Positions 1-6,514 of a stretch of 22,325 bases of DNA are shown in pieces; the stretch's first letter is position 1, and each line of letters begins with the position of its first letter. Where the stretch lies: the IMG/VR virus record IMGVR_UViG_3300001460_000019, positions 46,876 to 69,200 of that record; one strand, given 5' to 3'. Made by a program: the position numbers and the translations under genes. Below the pieces are notes generated by a model. It saw only the letters and a list, made by a program, of their open reading frames with translations. It ran no database searches and was not told where the DNA came from. This DNA is from a virus.

Positions 1-1
1 T

Positions 2-157
2 GACGCTGTTGGAGATAAACTTCAAGGTACACCACAGATCATCACTGCGGCCCTACTGCAACATCACGTGGAGGACATTGTGAATGGCGAGTGGATAGTG
101 CGTGGTGCCTTATGGATAACATGTAACAGAGTAGAGACATACTCGAGAATATTCTGA
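2..157 (+). CDS. 3' end of an unidentified gene entering from the left
   Basis: A reading frame is open from the left edge for 51 codons and stops at TGA 155-157. The residues visible (DAVGDKLQGTPQIITAALLQ, then HHVEDIVNGEWIVRGALWIT and CNRVETYSRIF) look like ordinary protein with mixed hydrophobic and charged positions, not a low-complexity shadow. I do not recognise the family. A competing minus-strand frame at 64-288 has no ribosome binding site and an odd composition. The following 205 bases contain no convincing gene. The call rests only on an open frame at a window edge, so it is tentative. Confidence 0.35.
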   Translation, partial: DAVGDKLQGTPQIITAALLQHHVEDIVNGEWIVRGALWITCNRVETYSRIF

Positions 158-337
158 CTCGATGGATGTGGCAAACTAATCTGAATTGAGCGGTTCTGAC
201 GGTAGTTTGTATTGAGTCCTAGAGTTGAATTAGGCATGTGACCTATTAGAGTTGAACATGTGCTACAGAGTGATCTATACGCATACATATTGGTTGACGA
301 TGCTCTACTACTTCTGCATAGCCGCCGAGGGGCCTAA

Positions 338-355
338 ATGCGGATAAATCCGCAA
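338..355. terminator. Small hairpin downstream of the sulfotransferase gene
   Basis: GCGGA (340-344), loop TAAA, TCCGC (349-353) form a perfect 5-bp stem, extended by T339-A354. On the minus strand a GCCT/AGGC pair can close around it. It lies about 10 bases after the stop of the minus-strand sulfotransferase gene. There is no T-tract, so a terminator or mRNA 3'-end role is only possible. Confidence 0.3.
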
Positions 356-362
356 GTAAAGG

Positions 363-1031
363 CTACGCCTTGTGTTTTTGGTATAGCTGTTCTAGTTCGG
401 CAATATTGCTGACTGTGATGGACTTGTCTGGAAACTTGTATTGGTCCATGTGTGCAGGAAACACGATGTCTTCGTAATAGATGAACTGATGGAAACGCAA
501 TTTGTGTTTGTGTAGTTCTTGCTTTCTGTGTGATACTTTAGCAAGGTGATCTAGGAAAAATTCTGGTGCAATCGTTTTAGGGACCATATGATCTCCAAGT
601 GATTCGTCTATGTGATATATGCCTGTGAGTTTGGCCAAACAACGACTTAATACCTGTTGAAATAGATTTCTTCTTGATAGTCCTACTTTGTATGCAGGTA
701 ATTGCCATAGCCTTTGTTGATCGCGAAGTGAATAGTCCTGCATGTCTACTAGATGATTTTTGATAACTTTTGATTGTTGTAGGTTGTGGTTGATGTATCC
801 ACAAAGTCCAGATACATTGTTGTGAGCTAGTTCAAGCTGTTCATTTTTGTTTAGCCTATTGGGTATTGTATTTTTGTGTTCTGCAGAGTTCTGATGCCAA
901 AACTTTACCGAAAGTTCTTTGTTTTGTACGGTATTGTGTTTGAGACACCAATACAATGAATTACTGCCCGACCTAGGTTCCGATATGATGTGTACAAGAG
1001 GTTTAGATCTTAGGTGTTTTATGATATCCAT
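363..1031 (-). CDS. Stf0-like sulfotransferase, 222 aa
   Basis: Likely a PAPS-dependent sulfotransferase moving a sulfuryl group to a sugar or other hydroxyl acceptor. Residues 15-25 (IISEPRSGSNS) match the 5'-phosphosulfate-binding loop of this family. Residues 119-137 (SRRNLFQQVLSRCLAKLTG) match the second PAPS-binding motif of the Stf0 group, where an RR-x-x-x-x-Q-x-x-S pattern is followed by a TG. A late YYED motif is also typical. The frame runs 37 codons further upstream, but that stretch would overlap the plus-strand promoter at 1075-1082; the ATG at 1029-1031 sits five bases after a TAAATA promoter and gives a normal N-terminus, so I chose it. Acceptor unknown; in phages such enzymes could modify a surface glycan or a lipid. 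Family fairly sure, substrate not. Confidence 0.72.
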   Translation of the reverse strand: MDIIKHLRSKPLVHIISEPRSGSNSLYWCLKHNTVQNKELSVKFWHQNSAEHKNTIPNRLNKNEQLELAHNNVSGLCGYINHNLQQSKVIKNHLVDMQDYSLRDQQRLWQLPAYKVGLSRRNLFQQVLSRCLAKLTGIYHIDESLGDHMVPKTIAPEFFLDHLAKVSHRKQELHKHKLRFHQFIYYEDIVFPAHMDQYKFPDKSITVSNIAELEQLYQKHKA

Positions 1032-1036
1032 ACTGT

Positions 1037-1044
1037 TATTTACT
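1037..1044 (-). promoter_or_regulatory. T4-type late promoter (AGTAAATA) for the sulfotransferase
   Basis: Minus strand reads AGTAAATA, then ACAGT, then the ATG. By T4 late-promoter geometry (+1 about 6 bases after the final A) transcription would begin at the start codon. No Shine-Dalgarno fits in the 5-base gap. Confidence 0.55.
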
Positions 1045-1074
1045 TGGTTGACAAATATATAATATGTGCTATTA

Positions 1075-1082
1075 TATAAATA
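1075..1082 (+). promoter_or_regulatory. T4-type late promoter (exact TATAAATA)
   Basis: An exact match to the T4 late consensus, 48 bases upstream of the ATG at 1130. The predicted +1 is near 1088, where a small hairpin begins (TGAGC 1087-1091, loop of 6, GCTCA 1098-1102). Confidence 0.75.
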
Positions 1083-1129
1083 TAGTTGAGCAATGAAGCT
1101 CATATTAACATAAACCACAGGAGGTAAAC

Positions 1130-1360
1130 ATGTTAGCAACAATAGTGTATGGGATCAACCCAAAACAATCAAATCCAGTAGAAGGCTTTACTTCATTTTC
1201 ACCCAATGAAAACAATGCAATAAAGAGAAAGCAAACTCTTGAAACTGATATCAAAACAGGTGCATGGGAAAAATGGACCGGTGAAGCTCGTAGACATTTT
1301 ATAAAAAGATGTAAAGAAAAGAACTGGGAAATTAAAATAAAACTTTGTATGATTAGCTAA
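1130..1360 (+). CDS. Unknown small protein, 76 aa
   Basis: A short plus-strand gene between two minus-strand genes. It has the best translation signal in the window: AGGAGG at 1119-1124, 5 bases before the ATG, behind an exact late promoter. The first half holds a GINPKQSNPVEGFTSFSPNE stretch; the second half is rich in Lys, Arg and Trp (EKWTGEARRHFIKRCKEKNW), suggesting a basic helix. No signal peptide, membrane segment or known motif. The sequence is unfamiliar to me. The stop codon lies inside a 20-bp palindrome that probably ends transcription. The strong promoter and RBS make a real, well-expressed protein likely. Confidence 0.75.
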   Translation: MLATIVYGINPKQSNPVEGFTSFSPNENNAIKRKQTLETDIKTGAWEKWTGEARRHFIKRCKEKNWEIKIKLCMIS

Positions 1361-1366
1361 TCATAC
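1347..1366. terminator. Bidirectional terminator, perfect 20-bp palindrome
   Basis: Bases 1347-1366 are a perfect inverted repeat, GTATGATT-AGCT-AATCATAC as a hairpin, spanning the stop codon of the 76-aa gene and lying 14 bases from the end of the converging phoH gene. On the plus strand TTTATC follows; on the minus strand AAAGTTTTATTTT follows. This fits a shared terminator for convergent genes. Confidence 0.6.
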
Positions 1367-1379
1367 TTTATCGAGCGCC

Positions 1380-2096
1380 TTACTTGTAGATGTCAAGCAC
1401 TTGGCTCACTACAGGGTGGCGTTCGATGTGTTCTTGTCCAAAGTTGACTGTGTTTACTAGATTGTAACGTTGTGGATCTTGGTCGTATCGTTCTATAAAT
1501 TCTTGTAGACCATTTTTTTCATAACCTCGGTCATGTTGTTGTAAGTCACCAGTCACCACCAAACGTGAGTTGTCACCTATTCTTGTGAGCAACATCTTCA
1601 TTTGTTCTGGAGTAGCATTCTGCATTTCATCAGCGATGATCCAACAGTTCTTGAAAGTCCTGCCTCGCATGTATGCCAATGGTGCAATTTCTATCTTCTC
1701 CTGCTTCATGAAGTATTCCGTTTGGCGTGGTGACCAGTGTTCTCTAAATATGTCTACTATAGGTCTTATCCATGGCGCCATCTTTTCCACCAAACCACCA
1801 GGTAGAAATCCATGTTTTTCATCCACACTCACAGCAGGTCTTGTGATAACAATGCGTTCAATGTCTTTGGCTTTGAACGATTCCACTGCTTCCTGTACTG
1901 CCAGATATGTCTTACCAGTTCCTGCAGGGCCAAGGGCGATCAATATGACCTTGCTCCAGTCGTTCAAGTATCTGTGGTACAGACGTTGCTGTTCATTTCG
2001 AGGTTGGATCTGTTTGTATGTTGATTTATAAACTTCATCGTGTGTGAAGTCTATGTTGTCACGGTATTTCTTTGATCGTTTGTTTTTTCGTGCCAT
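1380..2096 (-). CDS. phoH: PhoH-like P-loop ATPase, 238 aa
   Basis: Cytoplasmic ATPase of the PhoH family, which is very common in marine phages; its role there is unsettled (RNA helicase/nuclease-related and phosphate-stress ideas exist). Walker A is GPAGTGKT at residues 56-63. The family blocks RGRTF (144-148), DEMQN (Walker B, 156-160), TRIG (171-174) and TGD (182-184) are all in order. The first 15 residues are basic (MARKNKRSKKYR). An in-frame ATG ten codons further up exists, but the late promoter (2114-2121) overlaps that region, so the ATG at 2094-2096 is preferred. Length is normal for phage PhoH. It has its own promoter, so it is not in an operon with the next gene. Confidence 0.93.
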   Translation of the reverse strand: MARKNKRSKKYRDNIDFTHDEVYKSTYKQIQPRNEQQRLYHRYLNDWSKVILIALGPAGTGKTYLAVQEAVESFKAKDIERIVITRPAVSVDEKHGFLPGGLVEKMAPWIRPIVDIFREHWSPRQTEYFMKQEKIEIAPLAYMRGRTFKNCWIIADEMQNATPEQMKMLLTRIGDNSRLVVTGDLQQHDRGYEKNGLQEFIERYDQDPQRYNLVNTVNFGQEHIERHPVVSQVLDIYK

Positions 2097-2113
2097 GTTT
2101 AAGCCTACACTAA

Positions 2114-2121
2114 TATTTAAG
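2114..2121 (-). promoter_or_regulatory. Late promoter (CTTAAATA) for phoH
   Basis: Minus strand CTTAAATA, 17 bases before the chosen ATG. The predicted leader is about 12 bases and contains TAGG as a weak ribosome binding site. One mismatch at the third position relative to TATAAATA. Confidence 0.5.
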
Positions 2122-2149
2122 TGCATAGGTAATGGAGTAAACTCATGTG

Positions 2150-2473
2150 TTATTTGCCAGTAAAGACACCTTTAGCAATCTCATACCAGTAGATGCCGGA
2201 TTCACGTAGTAATTCATTTTTTGTTCTTAGTTTTTCCATCTTGCGTTTGACTTTAGTAAATTTACTTGCTTTGATATTTGGATCTGAACTTAAATCATCT
2301 AGCACACTATCAATGATTGGGCAAGTGTATTCTGGAACTTTGGGTGCTTTTCTTTTTAATGTTGAAAACTTCTTGCGTTTGACTCGCGGCTTAACATCAT
2401 CATTGTTATATGATTGTAACGTTTTTGCTTCGTACCATTTGTATGCATCTTTAAAAAAGATTCTAAACAACAT
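2150..2473 (-). CDS. Small unknown phage protein with C-terminal coiled coil, 107 aa
   Basis: Residues 1-45 are basic. The middle has CPIIDSVLDDL, followed by a charged helix with KVKRKMEKLRTKNELLRESG and an aromatic IYWYE end. A C-P-x-I-D start followed by a Leu-Arg-Asn coiled coil ending in LRxxG is a pattern I associate with short phage proteins of unknown function; I cannot name one. No transmembrane segment. A GAGAGG ribosome-binding-like sequence lies about 12 bases upstream, and a CTTAAATA promoter lies at 2497-2504. The gene lies 53 bases upstream of phoH but is separated by phoH's own promoter. It is probably real. Confidence 0.7.
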   Translation of the reverse strand: MLFRIFFKDAYKWYEAKTLQSYNNDDVKPRVKRKKFSTLKRKAPKVPEYTCPIIDSVLDDLSSDPNIKASKFTKVKRKMEKLRTKNELLRESGIYWYEIAKGVFTGK

Positions 2474-2496
2474 AATGATTACCGCCTCTCTATAAC

Positions 2497-2504
2497 TATT
2501 TAAG
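2497..2504 (-). promoter_or_regulatory. Late promoter (CTTAAATA) for the 107-aa gene
   Basis: Same CTTAAATA variant as the phoH promoter, 23 bases before the ATG, giving a leader of roughly 18 bases that includes GAGAGG. Confidence 0.5.
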
Positions 2505-2615
2505 AGTATAGAGTCCAGTAGTTAAACTATGTTATTAATAAAAAGTAATACACTTTCAAAGTTACGCCAGTATATTGTATAAACTGTGCATAACACTATT
2601 GTGATTGCCAATGTT

Positions 2616-3281
2616 TTAAACATTATAATTTATTATCCAATGTGCATTGCCTTGGTTATGTGGCTTTGCAAAAGTTTGTATGTTATGTACGTCGACTTTT
2701 CCTTTTGTTAGTATCCTGTCGTGTCGGAATCCATGTGCTACACCATCAACAATTTTAGAAAATGTAACAATGTTGTTTGTGTTATTTTTAAAATTGTGTT
2801 GTTCAATAAGACTTTCAAAGTTTTTAGGAGTGTCAGGTTCATAATGTATGTCACCTACCATAAGGCAGTTGTCATGTTGAACTATGTTTTCAAAAATATA
2901 TTCAAAGTCATCGTAAGTCCATTGTCTACTGATGCTGTGGTCTTCAAATGCTATTTGAAAGTTTATTATCTGTAAGTCTTTTATAACTATAGACTGTGCC
3001 ATACTTCCTTGATTGGAGTCATATTTGTATATGTCAATGTGATTATAAGTAGGCAGTTCAAAATGTTTTTGATCAGATATTTCATAGTTTGAACCTATTA
3101 CCAAACTACGATCAGCACTGTGGCTAGTTTTAAAATAATTATTAAACTTGTTCATTGCAACATGAAGGAAACGATCTTTACATCTTTGCAATAAACATAA
3201 GTTACTATTTTCTAATGCTTGTTCTAGATATGCTTCGTCGAAGTTATCTTGACTGCTACAATTCCATTGTGTTATCTGCAT
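2616..3281 (-). CDS. Degenerate endonuclease/exonuclease/phosphatase-like protein, 221 aa
   Basis: The order of motifs follows the DNase I-like (EEP) fold: WNC at residues 6-8 (family TWNV), LLQR at 30-33 (family LQE, metal-binding Glu), MVGDIH at 141-146 (family GDFN), HDRIL at 187-191 (family RIDYI), and AHW at 213-215 (family SDH). The Asp of GD and the late Asp and His positions are kept. The metal-binding Glu appears as Arg and the SDH Asp as Ala, so catalysis may be lost or altered. It overlaps the end of the oxygenase gene by 26 bases and is probably translationally coupled to it. Fold assignment is by eye and moderate; a substrate cannot be given. Confidence 0.55.
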   Translation of the reverse strand: MQITQWNCSSQDNFDEAYLEQALENSNLCLLQRCKDRFLHVAMNKFNNYFKTSHSADRSLVIGSNYEISDQKHFELPTYNHIDIYKYDSNQGSMAQSIVIKDLQIINFQIAFEDHSISRQWTYDDFEYIFENIVQHDNCLMVGDIHYEPDTPKNFESLIEQHNFKNNTNNIVTFSKIVDGVAHGFRHDRILTKGKVDVHNIQTFAKPHNQGNAHWIINYNV

Positions 3282-4020
3282 TTAATTCTTTCATTAACAT
3301 ATCAAAACTTTCACAAAGTAATTCATTGTGATGATGATTTGGATTTCCATGTACAATCATATGTATTCTATCTTGTGAGCTATTATTTTTTACAGCATGT
3401 AGTCTACCAATATCAATAGCTCTAACGTCGCCTGGTTGCCACGGCACTAATCCTGCTTCTTCCATTGCAAAATCTACTCCTGGAGGATTTGTAACAGCAA
3501 AATTATATGCGGCAAGTCTTCTTGTATTGTAATCTTGATGTGGTTTAATATATCCGTCTGGCTTTAGTAACATAAATCTTACTCTATGAAATCTATGATA
3601 GTGCCAATTTGTTTTTAACCAATCGACAGTTGCAGGACATTTATCTGCTATTGAAGTCCAATCATACGGAGGACAATTTTCTAAAGTAAACTCTCCTTGC
3701 TCGATATAATATTCTTTTGGTTGTGTATGCGTAGAACTTTGTCCATGAAGTGTAATACTTTCCCATCCCGGGTGTGTGTTGCCTCTATGTTTAACAGAGT
3801 CAACAATAACTTCATTGGCTTCTTTAGCCATTTCTTCTAAATGCGGAACAGCTATATTCATTTTAAGGGTCGGAGCATTACTATTTTGCTCGATCCATTT
3901 AGCATACTTCCATGTTAGTTTTTCATCACCTTGCCAGTTATTAAACTCGTCTGGTTTAGTTTTGATGTGTTGATAATGAGAATGCTGTTTGCAATCTTTT
4001 ATAAAATCTTCAATGTTCAT
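3256..4020 (-). CDS. 2OG-Fe(II) oxygenase, aspartyl/asparaginyl beta-hydroxylase-like, 254 aa
   Basis: Probably a non-haem iron dioxygenase using 2-oxoglutarate and O2 to hydroxylate a protein or small substrate. The double-stranded beta-helix core is visible: PHQDY gives iron ligands His161 and Asp163, GRLHAVKN gives His208, and DRIHMIVHG gives the 2OG-binding Arg218. GLVPWQPGDVRAIDIG before the distal His is typical of the Asp/Asn beta-hydroxylase-like branch. Residues 1-110 are an unassigned N-terminal extension. A late promoter (4026-4033) ends exactly five bases before the ATG, with no Shine-Dalgarno. Such enzymes are common in marine T4-like phages, with unknown targets. Next gene downstream overlaps by 26 bases. 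Confidence 0.82.
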   Translation of the reverse strand: MNIEDFIKDCKQHSHYQHIKTKPDEFNNWQGDEKLTWKYAKWIEQNSNAPTLKMNIAVPHLEEMAKEANEVIVDSVKHRGNTHPGWESITLHGQSSTHTQPKEYYIEQGEFTLENCPPYDWTSIADKCPATVDWLKTNWHYHRFHRVRFMLLKPDGYIKPHQDYNTRRLAAYNFAVTNPPGVDFAMEEAGLVPWQPGDVRAIDIGRLHAVKNNSSQDRIHMIVHGNPNHHHNELLCESFDMLMKELNADNTMEL

Positions 4021-4025
4021 GCTAA

Positions 4026-4033
4026 TATTTATT
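4026..4033 (-). promoter_or_regulatory. Late promoter (AATAAATA) for the oxygenase
   Basis: Minus strand AATAAATA, then TTAGC, then ATG. It overlaps the stop codon (4029-4031) of the upstream 645-aa gene. The predicted +1 is at the start codon. Confidence 0.6.
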
Positions 4034-5966
4034 TGTACCAGTTTACAAATTTATTTAATCTATTTTCATATTTTTTAGAAAAGTTAATTGACTCTTCTAA
4101 TGATGTAACTGTTTTACCTTTTTGAATCCAAAATTTATTAGGTGCGCCTGTTTGTAAATTTAAAAGTAGCTTTCTATATAAATGTTCTCTTAATCTAAAA
4201 TTATAAACCCATGCTGTGTTATAGTAACTGTACACATTTGAAAAAAATAGTAAAACTCTATCTTTTGATTTAGTTCTGTTTAATAATCTTCTTGATATTC
4301 TTTCTACATCAAAAAAATCTTCATGCAACCAATTAATTTCTAACTGAGGTAAAATATTCTTAACATAATTTAATAAACCATCTCCCGCAAATGAGTTTAT
4401 AAGCTCTTGCATTTTATCTATATTGTCTTGTGATTGAAATATATCTACATCTGCTACTTGCCAACGTTCATCATCAGGTGCATAATCTAACATTGACTGC
4501 TTAAGATATTTGGTTATATTTGTAATATCAACTTTGTCAGATACTACATCATCAAATAGATCCTTAGAGTATTTTAATGCAAGGTGGCTAGTATCAACTA
4601 CAAGTATTTGACCTCCTGGTTTTAAATTTGATCTCCATGCACGAGTAATTGGAGTCAACCCACCGGCCGTACAAACTATTGAATCAAAGTCTCCTGCATG
4701 TTTTGAAATTGGCTTAGGGTCTTCAGTGTTAGCAATAAAATGAATATTTGTCTGTGTCATTCTATGTATAGATGATGTTATGTCATCATTGTTAAATAGA
4801 TTCTCTCTTGATATATTGTTTTTTAATTTATGTGGCCATTCTTTTGATAAATTCTCAATGTTTGGCTTACCTTGTTCATTCCACCATTCTAAGTTAATTA
4901 AAAATACATCATCATGTTGCCCAACAAAAGAAATACTATTATCAAAGAAGTTTTTTAATTCTGTAAAGAACTCTTGTCCTTTATATTTAAATGTATTCCC
5001 AATTGGTGCAACAAGTAAATATTTAAATTTATTTTCTATTGCCCAATCAAATAAGTCTCGAATTTTTTTTCTTATAGCAACAATTTCTTCATCAAGGCTA
5101 GGAGAGTAATCATTGCATATCTCTACTATCCAATGCTCCATAATATTTTTAGAAAATTGTAAAAGTATATCATCTTTAACGTCATCACTACAGTCATGAA
5201 CTCCAAAAGCTATTCCGTTAGATTTTAACCATTCGTATGAATATCCTAAGGTGTCTCCCCATTTTGTATTAAGTTTAAAATGTGATTGTTTATCTGATAT
5301 AACATCTGGATAGAAATATCTTTTTGATATTCTAAGATTTTTATTAAAACTGTTTATAGTGTATTCTGAGTCTAATGCTTTTGATATAATATTCCAACCA
5401 AATTTTAAATTTTTATGTTGTTCAGTACCATTATCTTTTTTAATCCAAAGGGGAGTGTAATCATCATGATGATTTTCTATACTTCTAATTACTTTAGGCA
5501 ATTCTTTTTGTTCAGCAGTTTTATTTCCTATGTCTGGACAGCCTTGTTCTTTCCACCATTTTATATTTACAATAAAAGTTTGATGATGTAACTGATAGAA
5601 CATATCTTTTTTATCTAATATATGTCCTAGTATTGCTATTTTACTAGTATCAATACTTTCAAAATACTTTTGCAACTCTAAAAAGAAATGTTTATCATTG
5701 TCTTGGAATGTAATACCTAATGCACCTACAACAATAAAGTTTAAGTCATTGTTTACTGCCCATGATAATAATTTGTTTGCATCTTTGTTTCTTTCTATTA
5801 AGGGTGTATGGAGTGTATTATTAAACCCGTTTATCCAAAAGTCTAAACAGTTGTCGCTAGAATTTTTTAATGTCTCATCTTTAATATTATCACTAATATC
5901 AAATATACCTATGCCAATCTTGTTTTCTTGCAACCACTTTGCACTACTATCAAATATATTGGTCAT
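4029..5966 (-). CDS. 645-aa protein: tandem duplicated domain plus methyltransferase-like C-terminal half
   Basis: Residues about 8-148 and 243-372 are two copies of one domain. They share (S/Y)xxWLxxxxIxxGxxDxSDxxKD near the start, (V/L)(V/L)xxxGxTF in the middle, and HxxxFxxNxxWWxEQGxPxI at the end. I do not recognise this domain with certainty; its setting in a glycan gene block suggests a sugar-related role. From about 400 the protein changes: FDSIVCTAGGL (427-437), then WRSNLKPGG (444-452) and QILVVDTS (453-460) resemble motifs IV-V of class I SAM methyltransferases, but no glycine-rich SAM motif I is evident. The remainder is helical and unassigned. The start overlaps the upstream SDR-like stop in an ATGA, so it is co-translated. 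G+C is very low here (14/60 at 4081-4140). Confidence 0.8.
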   Translation of the reverse strand: MTNIFDSSAKWLQENKIGIGIFDISDNIKDETLKNSSDNCLDFWINGFNNTLHTPLIERNKDANKLLSWAVNNDLNFIVVGALGITFQDNDKHFFLELQKYFESIDTSKIAILGHILDKKDMFYQLHHQTFIVNIKWWKEQGCPDIGNKTAEQKELPKVIRSIENHHDDYTPLWIKKDNGTEQHKNLKFGWNIISKALDSEYTINSFNKNLRISKRYFYPDVISDKQSHFKLNTKWGDTLGYSYEWLKSNGIAFGVHDCSDDVKDDILLQFSKNIMEHWIVEICNDYSPSLDEEIVAIRKKIRDLFDWAIENKFKYLLVAPIGNTFKYKGQEFFTELKNFFDNSISFVGQHDDVFLINLEWWNEQGKPNIENLSKEWPHKLKNNISRENLFNNDDITSSIHRMTQTNIHFIANTEDPKPISKHAGDFDSIVCTAGGLTPITRAWRSNLKPGGQILVVDTSHLALKYSKDLFDDVVSDKVDITNITKYLKQSMLDYAPDDERWQVADVDIFQSQDNIDKMQELINSFAGDGLLNYVKNILPQLEINWLHEDFFDVERISRRLLNRTKSKDRVLLFFSNVYSYYNTAWVYNFRLREHLYRKLLLNLQTGAPNKFWIQKGKTVTSLEESINFSKKYENRLNKFVNWYK

Positions 5967-6514
5967 TGTATTGGATCCATATGTAACTCATTAATATTAA
6001 TGTTTATAGGAGCATCAATAATCCATTTAATATATTCTGCCGCTTGAGTAACATTCATTAATTTTCTATCAGGATGTTTTTCATGTACTTTTTTAGTTTC
6101 AAGTGAACCAAATGAAATATAACTAACTCTAATACCACTGCCACCCCATATGCCTAACATAGCATACTGATGACTCATACTTTTTAATGCTTTCTTTTCT
6201 TGAGGATAAATCCACTCAGCACCTTTAGTTGAACGATCAACTGTTGATCCAATATTGATAATGTGTCCTTGCTTGTTATTTTCTTTCCACGTTTTCCAAA
6301 CTGTTTCTAAAACTAATGACTGATTAAATTGATATAATGCACTACCATTAATAAAAACATCATATCCTAAGCTGTCGTATGCAAGTCTAATGCGACTATC
6401 TTTATTACATAAGTCATAATTGTTTGTTCTACTTGCAAAGTCAGTGTTTGGACAAACTATTGAGAACTTTTCTGCTAACCCGTAGTTAGCATTTCCAGTC
6501 ATTAATATTTTCAT
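5963..6514 (-). CDS. Short-chain dehydrogenase/reductase-like protein, 183 aa
   Basis: NAD(P)-dependent oxidoreductase fold of the SDR type, shorter than the usual ~250 residues. Seen: TGNANYGL at 6-13 in place of TGxxxGxG, INGSA at 56-60 in the NNAG position, the catalytic-Ser strand INIGS (Ser90), and the YxxxK pair Tyr103/Lys107 (YPQEK). The beta-6 region GIRVSYISFGSLET is also SDR-like. The nucleotide-binding motif is altered and the early part is shortened, so cofactor binding may be unusual. It overlaps the genes on both sides by 4 bases (ATGA), so it sits in the middle of a translationally coupled operon with the glycosyltransferase-like and 645-aa genes. A role in sugar-nucleotide conversion is an inference from context. 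Confidence 0.72.
   Translation of the reverse strand: MKILMTGNANYGLAEKFSIVCPNTDFASRTNNYDLCNKDSRIRLAYDSLGYDVFINGSALYQFNQSLVLETVWKTWKENNKQGHIINIGSTVDRSTKGAEWIYPQEKKALKSMSHQYAMLGIWGGSGIRVSYISFGSLETKKVHEKHPDRKLMNVTQAAEYIKWIIDAPINININELHMDPIQ

Noticed and set aside
64-288. Minus-strand ORF of 74 codons at the left
   Set aside because: No Shine-Dalgarno, no late promoter, odd Ser/Thr/His-rich composition, and it opposes the open plus-strand frame at 2-157.
1570-2031. Plus-strand ORF of 153 codons
   Set aside because: Entirely antisense to phoH, whose motifs are unambiguous.
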